A stretch of DNA of 64,000 bases from Bacillota bacterium (GTDB taxonomy: Bacteria > Bacillota > Sulfobacillia > JAUYEG01), in the NCBI GenBank assembly GCA_030691505.1, contig JAUYEG010000163.1:1-64000 (forward strand). Reading direction: 5' to 3'. The stretch's first letter is position 1; each line of letters begins with the position of its first letter. The notes under the pieces are model-generated. The model had not been told where the DNA came from. It did no database searches and saw only the letters and a list, made by a program, of their open reading frames with translations. Shown here piece after piece: positions 53,698-61,418 of this stretch. The position numbers were made by a program, and so were the translations under genes.

Positions 53698-56205
53698 CTA
53701 CTGCGCCCGCAGGACCCCGCCCGCATCCGCCATTCGTCCGACGATCTGAGCGCAGGTGAGGTCGACCTGTTCATCTGTCAACGTCTGCTCGGGAGACCGG
53801 AACGTCAGGGCAAAGGCAAGGCTGCGCTTCCCCGCACCGACCTGGGCGCCCCGGTACACGTCAAAGAGGCGCAGGTCTGTGAGGGTTTCTCCGCCGGCCT
53901 CGGCGATGATCCGGGTCACCCGCGCCGCGGGCAGGTCGTCGGGCACAACGAACGCCAGGTCCCGTTGCACGGCGGGGAATCTCGGCAGTCCGCGGAAAAC
54001 CCGGTAGGGACCGGAGAGCTCGATCATGGTCTCGAAGTCGAGCTCCGCAAGGTAGACCGGCGGTCGGAGGCCGTAGCCGGCTGCGGCGTCCGCCGTCAAT
54101 TCGCCGAGCCAACCGAGCGCGCGGTCGTCGCAGGAGATGGTCGCCGTCCTGCCGCGCCGGGTAAATGCCGCAGTGCCGGGCTCGAACGACAGGTTATCCA
54201 GCCGCATCGACTCGGCCAGCCCCTCGATGACGCCCTTTAGCAGGTAGAAATCCACAGGGCCGTCCCCGCCGCGCCAGTTGGCCGCCCCCGGCGCCGTTCC
54301 GGTCAGCACGATGGCCACCCGCAGCGGCTCTGACGGGAGGTCTGTGAGCGGCAGAGACTGAGGGAGGTACACCCGGTTGATCTCGAAAGCATGCAGGTCC
54401 GTGACTCCGTACCCGGCGTTGTAGCCAAGCACCCGGAGGAGGTTGGGGACCAGCGACGTCCGCATCCGGGCCTGGTCCTCGGTCATCGGATTGGCCAGGG
54501 GAATCGAGAGCCTCCACGGGTGATCCGGCGGGAGCATCAGCCTGTCAAACTCGGCGGCGGAGTGATACGAGAACGTGACGAGCTCATCAAGCCCGTAGCC
54601 ACGCAGGACCTGTCCGGCAGCCATTGTCGCTGCACGCCGGGCCGGCCGCGCGGTCAGCGGCATGCCTCCGGACGGGAGAGCGGGCTCGATGCGGTCATAG
54701 CCGTAGGCCCTGGCGATCTCCTCCACGATGTCCGCGCCGCCCTCGATGTCCGAACGCCGCGTGGGCACCTCCACCCGGAGCGTGCTTCCGGCGCCATCGG
54801 GGCCGGCCGGACCCGGCTCCACCGATGCGTCGAGCCCGAGGGTTGCCAGCAGAGACACCATCTGCGCGCCGGCTATTGGTGCTCCGGCGAGCGTCCGGAC
54901 GTAGTCCGTAGATACACGAACGGTCATTGGCGTCGTGGCCGCCGCCACGACGTCAATGACCCCGGAAACGCGGCGGGCTGCCCCGATCTCGGAAAACAGC
55001 CCTGCGGCCCGTTCGATCGCGCGCACGGTCCCGGACGGGTCGACCCCCTTTTCGAACCGGATCGAGGCCTCCGTGCGCAGCCCCAACCGGCGCGAAGTGC
55101 GACGCACGCTTATCGGGGCGAAATGTGCCGACTCAAGGAACACGCGCCTGGTCGTCGGGCTGATCTCGGTGTTGGCGCCGCCCATCACGCCCGCAATGGC
55201 CACCGCGCGGTCCGCATCGGCAATGGCAAGGTCGTCCGGTCCCAGCTCGCGTTCGGTCCCGTCAAGACTGACCAGCCGTTCGCCGTGCGCCGCCCGCCGG
55301 ACCACGATCCGCCTTCCGGAGAGCGTGTCGAAGTCAAACGCGTGCAACGGCTGACCCAGCTCAAGCATTACGTAGTTAGTTACGTCAACCAGTGAGTTGA
55401 GCGGACGCAACCCCCCCGCGATGAGCCTCCGCTGCATCCAAAGCGGCGACGGGCCTACCACAACGTCCTCAAACAGCGCCCCCGAATACCGATCGCACAA
55501 CTCCGGCGCGGCAATGACGACCGCCGCGGCCTGGCCGGCCTCGCCCGAGGCCAGATCCCGGGCCGCCGATGAACTCGCCGGACCGGTCAGGGCGTGATCG
55601 CCGGTTCCCGGCGCAGGCTCGCGAAGAGCCGCACCGCTGACCGCGGCCACCTCGCGAGCGACGCCGAGCATGCTCTGGCAGAACACCGCGTAGTTGGGCG
55701 TCAGGTCAAGCTCCAGCACCTCATCATCGAGGCCGAGCAGCGAGATGCAGTCCGTCCCGGGCGCCGTGCCCGCCGGAAGGATCACTATGCGGTCCTCCGC
55801 CTCAGTCCCGTGTCCGAGGCCAAGCTCCGCAGCGGAGCACATCATGCCCTGGGAAACTATGCCCTTGAACTCCACCGGGCCGATCGTCTGGCCACCGGGC
55901 AACGCCCCCCCGGCAGCGACGACCGGGACGATATCGCCGGCGCGGAAGTTGCCGGCGCCGCTGACCAGGGTGACCTTGCCGGCCGGGCCCAGGTCGACAT
56001 CCGCGACCAGCAGCTTGTCGAGCTCGGGGTGCTTTTGGACTCTCAGAACCAGTCCGGCCGATATACCGCGCGCACCGGCCCAGGGCTGCTCGATGGCGTC
56101 AATCGTCAGGCCGGCCATCTCCAGGCGACCAAGCAACGCCTGTAGCTGCGCCTTTTCGGAAGGCAGATCGACGTAGTCCCTCAACCAGGACAGGGAAACC
56201 CTCAT
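53698..56205 (-). CDS. pheT: Phenylalanyl-tRNA synthetase beta subunit
   Basis: 835 residues, full length. After MRVSLSWLRDYVDLP comes the EMAP-like tRNA-binding domain (about 40-155), the B3/B4 editing domain, B5 and core modules, and the C-terminal anticodon-binding FDX-ACB domain (FPAVQRDLAFVVPDDLPA, YRGAQVGAGKRSLAFALTF). With PheS it forms the alpha2-beta2 enzyme. It begins 11 bases after pheS. Confidence 0.96.
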   Translation of the reverse strand: MRVSLSWLRDYVDLPSEKAQLQALLGRLEMAGLTIDAIEQPWAGARGISAGLVLRVQKHPELDKLLVADVDLGPAGKVTLVSGAGNFRAGDIVPVVAAGGALPGGQTIGPVEFKGIVSQGMMCSAAELGLGHGTEAEDRIVILPAGTAPGTDCISLLGLDDEVLELDLTPNYAVFCQSMLGVAREVAAVSGAALREPAPGTGDHALTGPASSSAARDLASGEAGQAAAVVIAAPELCDRYSGALFEDVVVGPSPLWMQRRLIAGGLRPLNSLVDVTNYVMLELGQPLHAFDFDTLSGRRIVVRRAAHGERLVSLDGTERELGPDDLAIADADRAVAIAGVMGGANTEISPTTRRVFLESAHFAPISVRRTSRRLGLRTEASIRFEKGVDPSGTVRAIERAAGLFSEIGAARRVSGVIDVVAAATTPMTVRVSTDYVRTLAGAPIAGAQMVSLLATLGLDASVEPGPAGPDGAGSTLRVEVPTRRSDIEGGADIVEEIARAYGYDRIEPALPSGGMPLTARPARRAATMAAGQVLRGYGLDELVTFSYHSAAEFDRLMLPPDHPWRLSIPLANPMTEDQARMRTSLVPNLLRVLGYNAGYGVTDLHAFEINRVYLPQSLPLTDLPSEPLRVAIVLTGTAPGAANWRGGDGPVDFYLLKGVIEGLAESMRLDNLSFEPGTAAFTRRGRTATISCDDRALGWLGELTADAAAGYGLRPPVYLAELDFETMIELSGPYRVFRGLPRFPAVQRDLAFVVPDDLPAARVTRIIAEAGGETLTDLRLFDVYRGAQVGAGKRSLAFALTFRSPEQTLTDEQVDLTCAQIVGRMADAGGVLRAQ

Positions 56206-56216
56206 GCCGCCACCCC

Positions 56217-57236
56217 CTACACTTGGCCCAAGAGCCGCCAGTCGTTGACGAACAGCAGCCGGACGTTGTCAATCTCGAAGCGCAGTTGAGCCTGACGGTC
56301 CAGGCCCATGCCGAAGGCGAACCCCGTCACCTGCTCCGGGTCGTAGCCGCCGTGCCGGAGAACGTTCGGATGGACCATGCCTGCGCCCAGGATCTCGACC
56401 CACCCGGTGCCCTTGCAGACGCGGCAGCCCTTGCCGCGGCACCAGGCGCACGTGACGTCGACCTCGGCGCTGGGCTCGGTAAACGGAAAGTAGCTGGGAC
56501 GCATCCGGACCTGCGTTTCTGCTCCATAGAAGCGGCGCGCGAACTCCAGGAGCACGCCCTTGAGGTGCTGCAGCCCGATGCCCCTGTCGACCAGCAGCCC
56601 TTCGACCTGGTGAAACATCGGGGAGTGGGTGATGTCGTCGTCGCGGCGGAACACGCGCCCCGCGTGGACAAGACGCACGGGGAGCTTGGGGGCCATCTGC
56701 CGCATCATTCTGATCTGCACAGGCGAGGTTTGTGTGCGCAGCACGATGTCCCGCGACACGTAGAACGAATCCTGCATGTCGCGCGCCGGGTGGTCTCTGG
56801 GCACATTGAGCGCCTCGAAGTTGAAGTAGTCGGTCTCTATCTCATTGCCCTCGACCACGTCAAATCCCATCCCCAGGAAGATGTCCTCGACCTCCTGCCA
56901 GACGCGCATCAGCGGGTGGGCCCTTCCGGGGCTGGGCAGCGTACCGGGCAGCGTGACGTCGAGCCGGTCGGTAGCCTCGGACTTGCTCTCGGGCAATGCC
57001 CGCATCTCCTGTGCGCGGGCACCGATGAGCTCAGTCAACTCACGGCGAAGCTGGTTTGACTGCTGACCCGCCGCCGGGCGCTCCTCCGGGCTGAGGTCCC
57101 CCAGAGAACGGAGTATCAGCGTCAGTTCACCTCGCCGCCCCAGGTATCTGAGCTCCAGTTCGCGCAGGGCATCCGGGTCGCCGGCGGCCGCGACCTCCGA
57201 CCGTGCCTTGCGGCCGAGCTCCGCCAGTCGTTTCAT
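56217..57236 (-). CDS. pheS: Phenylalanyl-tRNA synthetase alpha subunit
   Basis: 339 residues: an N-terminal coiled coil (1-85) and the class II core with GRAHPLMRVWQEVEDIFLGMGF, RTQTSPVQIR, HSPMFHQVEGL and FGMGLDRQAQLRF. ATG 57236 is best spaced from GGAGG; two other start codons lie 3 and 6 bases upstream. A T-box leader with a UUC specifier controls the operon. Confidence 0.96.
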   Translation of the reverse strand: MKRLAELGRKARSEVAAAGDPDALRELELRYLGRRGELTLILRSLGDLSPEERPAAGQQSNQLRRELTELIGARAQEMRALPESKSEATDRLDVTLPGTLPSPGRAHPLMRVWQEVEDIFLGMGFDVVEGNEIETDYFNFEALNVPRDHPARDMQDSFYVSRDIVLRTQTSPVQIRMMRQMAPKLPVRLVHAGRVFRRDDDITHSPMFHQVEGLLVDRGIGLQHLKGVLLEFARRFYGAETQVRMRPSYFPFTEPSAEVDVTCAWCRGKGCRVCKGTGWVEILGAGMVHPNVLRHGGYDPEQVTGFAFGMGLDRQAQLRFEIDNVRLLFVNDWRLLGQV

Positions 57237-57251
57237 CACCATACCTCCCAC

Positions 57252-57590
57252 AAAAGAAAACACCCGTCCGCCTCGGGACGGGCTCGCCGTGCTACCACCC
57301 CATTGGGGGCCAAGGCCCCGCTCGCAGCACAGAGGGACACCGGTGCCCTCGATGCCTATCGCCGTTAACGGTGCGAATCGCCGGCACGGCCTACGCAGCA
57401 CAACCGGGCCAACCGGCTATGCCTTAAGCCTGCGGCTCAGGGGAGAACTTGGTCCGGTCCGTCCCGGGAGGGCTCCCAGTCTGAGGCCACTCCTCCCTGC
57501 GCGGGACGTTGCCGGCTACTTTGCCCCGTCATCGCCCTTGACGCGCCCGCTGCCGCGGACGCCACACTGTGTTGTCTGTCTGGCCTGGTT
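57252..57590 (-). promoter_or_regulatory. T-box riboswitch of pheST
   Basis: On the minus strand: stem I opening AGGGCGATGACGGGGCAAAGTA, a specifier UUC (57447-57445) in CAAGUUC context, a T-box GGGTGGTAGCACGG (57302-57289; a variant of the usual TGGNACCGCG), and a terminator (57263-57269 with 57276-57282) followed by TGTTTTCTTTT. It should sense uncharged tRNA-Phe. Confidence 0.92.
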
Positions 57591-57597
57591 GGTGGGC

Positions 57598-57678
57598 CTA
57601 CTCGCTCAGTTTCTTGTACAGCAGGTAAGCGGTAATGGAGCCGGTGATCTCAAACAGCCGCCAGAAAATGTCGGCCAT
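57598..57678 (-). CDS. yqzL: Micro-protein of the YqzL family
   Basis: A 26-residue frame, ATG 57678 to TAG 57598. It contains DIFWRLFEITGSI followed by TAYLLYKKL, closely resembling YqzL of Bacillus (FTWKVFSQTGNIDTYLLFK). TAGGTG precedes the ATG. Function unknown. It lies between a good promoter and the pheS T-box, so it would be made whenever the pheST promoter fires, irrespective of the riboswitch state. Confidence 0.75.
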   Translation of the reverse strand: MADIFWRLFEITGSITAYLLYKKLSE

Positions 57679-57725
57679 GCGCACCTACTGACCACACCCC
57701 TTTGTCCCTGCGTAGCATCACGGAG

Positions 57726-57754
57726 ATTATACCATCGGCCAATTGGGCACACAA
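57726..57754 (-). promoter_or_regulatory. Promoter for yqzL and pheST
   Basis: Minus strand: TTGTGT (57754-57749), 17 bases, TATAAT (57731-57726). The perfect -10 box lies 48 bases before the yqzL ATG. Confidence 0.6.
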
Positions 57755-57848
57755 GCCAACGCGATGTCTCAAGAGCAGGGATATGCCGCATGTAGCTGGG
57801 ATTTTAAGATGAGTGAGGCACCTGCGGCGCACGGGGGTTCCGTCAGCC

Positions 57849-59192
57849 CTAGCCGACCAGGACCCTCTCCGGCGGGTAGTGGACCCCGGCGGAATTGGCC
57901 TTGGGCGGACCCAGCGCCACGGCCAAGGTGATGGGACCGACCCGGCCCGCCAGCATGGTCAGCGGGATGAGGATGCGGCCGATTGTCGACAGCTTGGCCG
58001 TAATGCCCAGGCTCAGGCCGACTGTGCCGAACGCGGACATGGTCTCAAACAGGACGCTCACAAACCCGGTGTGTTCTGTAAACATGAGCACGCCGGCCAC
58101 CGCCAGAACTAACATGGTCGAGAGAACGCCGATCGCGTGAGCCCGCTCGACCAAGTCGCGCGGGATGCTGCGGCCGCCGGACTCGAGTTCATGGCGTCCG
58201 CGGAGCGTGGACAGCATGCTACCCAGGAAGACCCATGCTGTCGTGGTCTTGATGCCGCCCCCCGTCCCCGCGGGTGATGCCCCGACAAACATAAGCGCCA
58301 GAACGAGTAGTATGGTGCTCTCCCTAAGCATTGCGGTGGGAACTGTGTTGAAGCCGGCGGTGCGGGGAGTCACGGCCATGAACCACGCCGACAGGAACTT
58401 GCCGTGCGCCGGAAGACCGCCGAGGGTCCCGGGATTGCGGTACTCCATCAAGAAGATGAGGGCAAACGCGGATGCCAGCAGCACGCCTGTCACGCGGAGC
58501 ACGATCCTCGTGTGAAGCGTCAGGCGCCCATCCTTGCGGCGCTCGACGATATCCTGGAGAACGAGGAAGCCAAGCCCCCCGATTATGATCAGTCCGGTCA
58601 CTGTCAGGACGACAAGAGGGTCGGATGCGAACCGCTCAAGGCTGTCGCCGAAGAGATCGAAGCCCGCATTGCAGAAAGCCGAAACCGCATGGAAAACCCC
58701 GAAGTAGGCCGCGCGCGGCAGCGGCATGTCGAGAGCGAAGCGCGCTGTGAGCAACGCCGCGCCAATCGCCTCGCATACGACGGTGAACGCGAACACGGAC
58801 CGCAGCAGCCGGACCAGCCCGGAAAGGCTTCCCCGGCCCAATGACTCCTGGATGAGCAGGCGGCCGCGGAGCGTGATCCGTCGTCCGATGAGCGCATAGA
58901 AGAACGTGGCCAGGGTCATGAGGCCCAGCCCGCCTATCTGTATCAGGGCCAGGATGGTGAGCTGTCCAAACAGCGAAAGGGCTGCTCCGGTCGGCACGAC
59001 GACGAGTCCCGTGACGCACGTGGCCGAACTGGCCATGAAGTAGGCGTTGATCAGGCCGATGCTCTCGCCGCTGGCGGATGCCGCCGGCAGGCTCAAAAGC
59101 ACGGTGCCGACGGTGATCGCCAGCGCAAAGCTCAGGACGATGGTCTGAGGCGGAGTCGGCCCCCAGTGTTTCGATCCCGCTAGAGCTGCCAT
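57849..59192 (-). CDS. ktrB: Potassium uptake channel subunit KtrB/TrkH
   Basis: 447 residues with four pore repeats, each having a filter-like loop: SATCVTGLVV, SAFCNAGFDL, TPRTAGFNT and SAFGTVGLSLG. The first and fourth repeats, as usual, hold the glycine that selects potassium. Length and the GTGGGIKTTT stretch in the third inner helix favour KtrB over TrkH. It follows the regulatory subunit by 3 bases. Confidence 0.93.
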   Translation of the reverse strand: MAALAGSKHWGPTPPQTIVLSFALAITVGTVLLSLPAASASGESIGLINAYFMASSATCVTGLVVVPTGAALSLFGQLTILALIQIGGLGLMTLATFFYALIGRRITLRGRLLIQESLGRGSLSGLVRLLRSVFAFTVVCEAIGAALLTARFALDMPLPRAAYFGVFHAVSAFCNAGFDLFGDSLERFASDPLVVLTVTGLIIIGGLGFLVLQDIVERRKDGRLTLHTRIVLRVTGVLLASAFALIFLMEYRNPGTLGGLPAHGKFLSAWFMAVTPRTAGFNTVPTAMLRESTILLVLALMFVGASPAGTGGGIKTTTAWVFLGSMLSTLRGRHELESGGRSIPRDLVERAHAIGVLSTMLVLAVAGVLMFTEHTGFVSVLFETMSAFGTVGLSLGITAKLSTIGRILIPLTMLAGRVGPITLAVALGPPKANSAGVHYPPERVLVG

Positions 59193-59195
59193 GGA

Positions 59196-59852
59196 CTAGC
59201 GGGCTTCCAGCCGCCTGATGCTCTCGTTTGGCCCGATGACCACCAGGACGTCCCCTTCCATGACAACGTCATCGGCCTTGGGCGATACGTTGATCTTGCT
59301 GCCTTTCTTGACAGCCATGACGTTGACGCCGAATCGCGCCCGCAGGTCCAGCTGGCGGAGGTTCTTGCCAACCAGCCGGTCCCCGGCCATAACCTCAGCG
59401 ATGGAATTATCCGGAGACAGCTCGATGTAGTCAAGGACGCTCCCGGCGACCAGGTTGTGTGCGAGCCGGATGCCCATGTCGCGCTCCGGAAACACGACCC
59501 GGTCGGCTCCGATCTTCTGCAGTACCTTGCCGTGCTGGTCATCGCGCGCCTTGGCTACCACCAGGGGCACGCCCTGTTCCTTAATCATCAGCGTGGCAAG
59601 GATGCTGCTCTGGATATTGGAACTGATCGTGACCACGCAGACGTCGAAGTTGCGGATTCCGAGCGACCGAAGCACTTCCTCATCCGTGACATCCGCCTGG
59701 ACGACATGGGTCAGGACATTGGCGAGCGGCCGGATACGCTCCTCGAGAAGGTCGACACCAAGGACGTCATGGCCGGCCTCGGCCAGCGCACGAGCAAGAC
59801 TGGCGCCAAACCGGCCCAGCCCGACCACCGCGAACTGTTTCACCGCGGGCAC
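59196..59852 (-). CDS. ktrA: Potassium uptake regulatory subunit KtrA/TrkA
   Basis: 218 residues: RCK N-domain with VVGLGRFGASLARAL and an acidic residue at the end of the second strand (GVDLLEER), and a C-terminal RCK-C domain (AGDRLVGKNLRQLDLR, VMEGDVLVVIGPNES). It binds adenine nucleotides and gates KtrB. Confidence 0.94.
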   Translation of the reverse strand: MPAVKQFAVVGLGRFGASLARALAEAGHDVLGVDLLEERIRPLANVLTHVVQADVTDEEVLRSLGIRNFDVCVVTISSNIQSSILATLMIKEQGVPLVVAKARDDQHGKVLQKIGADRVVFPERDMGIRLAHNLVAGSVLDYIELSPDNSIAEVMAGDRLVGKNLRQLDLRARFGVNVMAVKKGSKINVSPKADDVVMEGDVLVVIGPNESIRRLEAR

Positions 59853-59870
59853 CCCCCTTGCGCTAGCACT

Positions 59871-60230
59871 CTACGCTCCGAGCGTCGCCCGTGCTTTGGC
59901 AACAAGCTGGCCAAACGCACCGCTGTCGCTGACGGCCATCTCGGCCAGCATCTTGCGGTTGACCTCGACCCCGGCACGGCGCAGCCCATTGATAAACTTG
60001 CTGTAGGACATGCCGCTCTGCCGTGCGGCGGCATTGATCCGGGTAATCCACAGGCGGCGGAAGTCGCCTTTGCGCTTGCGCCGGTGAACGTAGGAGTACC
60101 AGAGAGATTTCATCAGGGTTTCGTTGGCCGGGCGGAAGAGCTTGCTGTGCGTCCCGCGGAAACCTCTAGTCAGCTTGAGCACTTTCTTGTGACGCCGGTG
60201 GGCGGTTACGCCCTTCTTTACGCGTGCCAT
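59871..60230 (-). CDS. rplT: Ribosomal protein bL20
   Basis: 119 residues, highly basic, with MARVKKGVTAHRRHKKVLKL and SKFINGLRRAGVEVNRKMLAE. Last gene of infC-rpmI-rplT. L20 represses this operon in Bacillus by binding the leader; the leader here has a suitable terminator. Confidence 0.97.
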   Translation of the reverse strand: MARVKKGVTAHRRHKKVLKLTRGFRGTHSKLFRPANETLMKSLWYSYVHRRKRKGDFRRLWITRINAAARQSGMSYSKFINGLRRAGVEVNRKMLAEMAVSDSGAFGQLVAKARATLGA

Positions 60231-60297
60231 TAGAGGTCCTGCTCCTTTCGGTGAAAGCCAGCCGCACGACCGACGCGCGGCAAGTCAAGGTCTTGGG

Positions 60298-60501
60298 CTA
60301 TTTCTGGCTGTAAGGCAGCAGGGTCATAACCCGCCGCTCATCGGCTGAAGTCACGGCGGCGGCCATGTTCAGGCGCCGCTTGCGCTTGGCGTTTTTCTTG
60401 CGCCGGAGGTGCCCCATGTACGCGTGTTCGTGGAAAAACCGGCCTGAACCGGAGACGCGAAACCGCTTGGAGGCGCTCCGGTGCGTCTTCATCTTAGGCA
60501 T
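60298..60501 (-). CDS. rpmI: Ribosomal protein bL35
   Basis: 67 residues starting MPKMKTHRSASKRFRVSG at ATG 60501; the longer frame adds unrelated residues. The basic HLRRKKNAKRKRRL segment fits bL35. Confidence 0.96.
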   Translation of the reverse strand: MPKMKTHRSASKRFRVSGSGRFFHEHAYMGHLRRKKNAKRKRRLNMAAAVTSADERRVMTLLPYSQK

Positions 60502-60572
60502 GTCATGTGCCTCTCTTCCGAACAATGCTATGGATGCTTGCTCTCAGGATCGCGCCGGGGCGCCATCGCGCG

Positions 60573-61130
60573 CTAAAGCTCTACCGGCTCCTGCTCGGTC
60601 TTGGTTGCCGGCCGCACCGCCCCGGGCTTGGGCTGGATCATCATTGTCATGAAACGTCCTTCCATGCGGGGGGGCCGCTCCGGCGCCCCGATGTCCGATA
60701 GCTCCCGGACCAGACGGTCGAGCACCTGCCGGCCCAAATCCGAATGGACGATCTCCCGGCCCCGAAAGGTGATGCTTGCCTTTACCTTGTCTCCCTCTTC
60801 CAGAAAGCGGCGCGCGTTACGCAGCTTGACCGAGAAGTCGTGCTCCTCGATGGTCGGCCGCATCTTGAGCTCCTTGATATCCACGATCTTCTGGTTCTTG
60901 CGGGCCTCGCGGTCCCGTTTGGCCTGCTCATACTTGAACCGCCCGTAGTCCATGACCTTGCATACAGGCGGTCGGGCGGTCGGGGCGACTTCGACGAGAT
61001 CCAAGTTTACCTGCTGGGCGATGCGCAACGCGTCCCGCAACTGCAATATCCCAAGCTGCTCGCCGGTTTGGGAAATGAGACGTACGTCGCGCGCGCGTAT
61101 TCCGTCGTTAATCCGTAGGTCCTTGCTGAT
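60573..61130 (-). CDS. infC: Translation initiation factor IF-3, with an ATC start codon
   Basis: 185 residues. ATG/GTG/TTG starts would cut off the conserved N-terminus; the frame continues upstream as SKDLRINDGIRARDVRLISQ, aligned with Bacillus IF-3, and reaches ATC at 61130-61128 preceded by AAGGAGG at 9 bases. Non-standard AUU/AUC starts are a known feature of infC, letting IF-3 repress its own translation. The rest has the linker (EQAKRDREARKNQK) and the C-domain (IEEHDFSVKLRNARRFLEEGDKV). Confidence 0.95.
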   Translation of the reverse strand: MSKDLRINDGIRARDVRLISQTGEQLGILQLRDALRIAQQVNLDLVEVAPTARPPVCKVMDYGRFKYEQAKRDREARKNQKIVDIKELKMRPTIEEHDFSVKLRNARRFLEEGDKVKASITFRGREIVHSDLGRQVLDRLVRELSDIGAPERPPRMEGRFMTMMIQPKPGAVRPATKTEQEPVEL

Positions 61131-61165
61131 CGCTCGCTCCCTCCTTGAATTGGATTTCTCCCGGC

Positions 61166-61322
61166 AAAGAAAAACACACCGGGCGCAGGAGCCTAGCCCG
61201 GTGCGTCACGACCTGAAGCGCAGTCCAATCGAACTACGGCCCGGACGCAACCCTACCGACAGCCGAGGGCGCCGTAGGGTGAGGAGGCATTAGCTCCTTC
61301 TTAGAGTCAGACCTGATTCAAC
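61166..61322 (-). promoter_or_regulatory. Leader of the infC operon with terminator (L20-type attenuation)
   Basis: Between the start point near 61322 and infC, the minus strand holds a stem CACCGGGC with GCCCGGTG (61203-61196 and 61184-61177, 11-base loop) followed by TGTTTTTCTTT, a strong terminator placed before the gene. Further upstream segments (61262-61310) can pair in other ways. This matches the attenuated infC leader of Firmicutes, where L20 is the effector; the L20 binding fold itself was not verified. Confidence 0.7.
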
Positions 61323-61328
61323 TGCTTG

Positions 61329-61357
61329 ATTATACATGGCCCATTTTCATATTTCAA
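61329..61357 (-). promoter_or_regulatory. Promoter of infC-rpmI-rplT
   Basis: Minus strand: TTGAAA (61357-61352), 17 bases, TATAAT (61334-61329); 11 of 12 consensus bases at ideal spacing, in an AT-rich patch. Confidence 0.8.
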
Positions 61358-61418
61358 CGATATGCGCCTCTCGCGTGCGCCTCTCGCGCACCTGCCCGTC
61401 GCGTGCGCCCCGCGACCG

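Noticed and set aside
57606-57832. Two 60-codon minus-strand frames around the yqzL region
   Set aside because: No similarity, start in the promoter, and overlap the conserved 26-codon yqzL frame.
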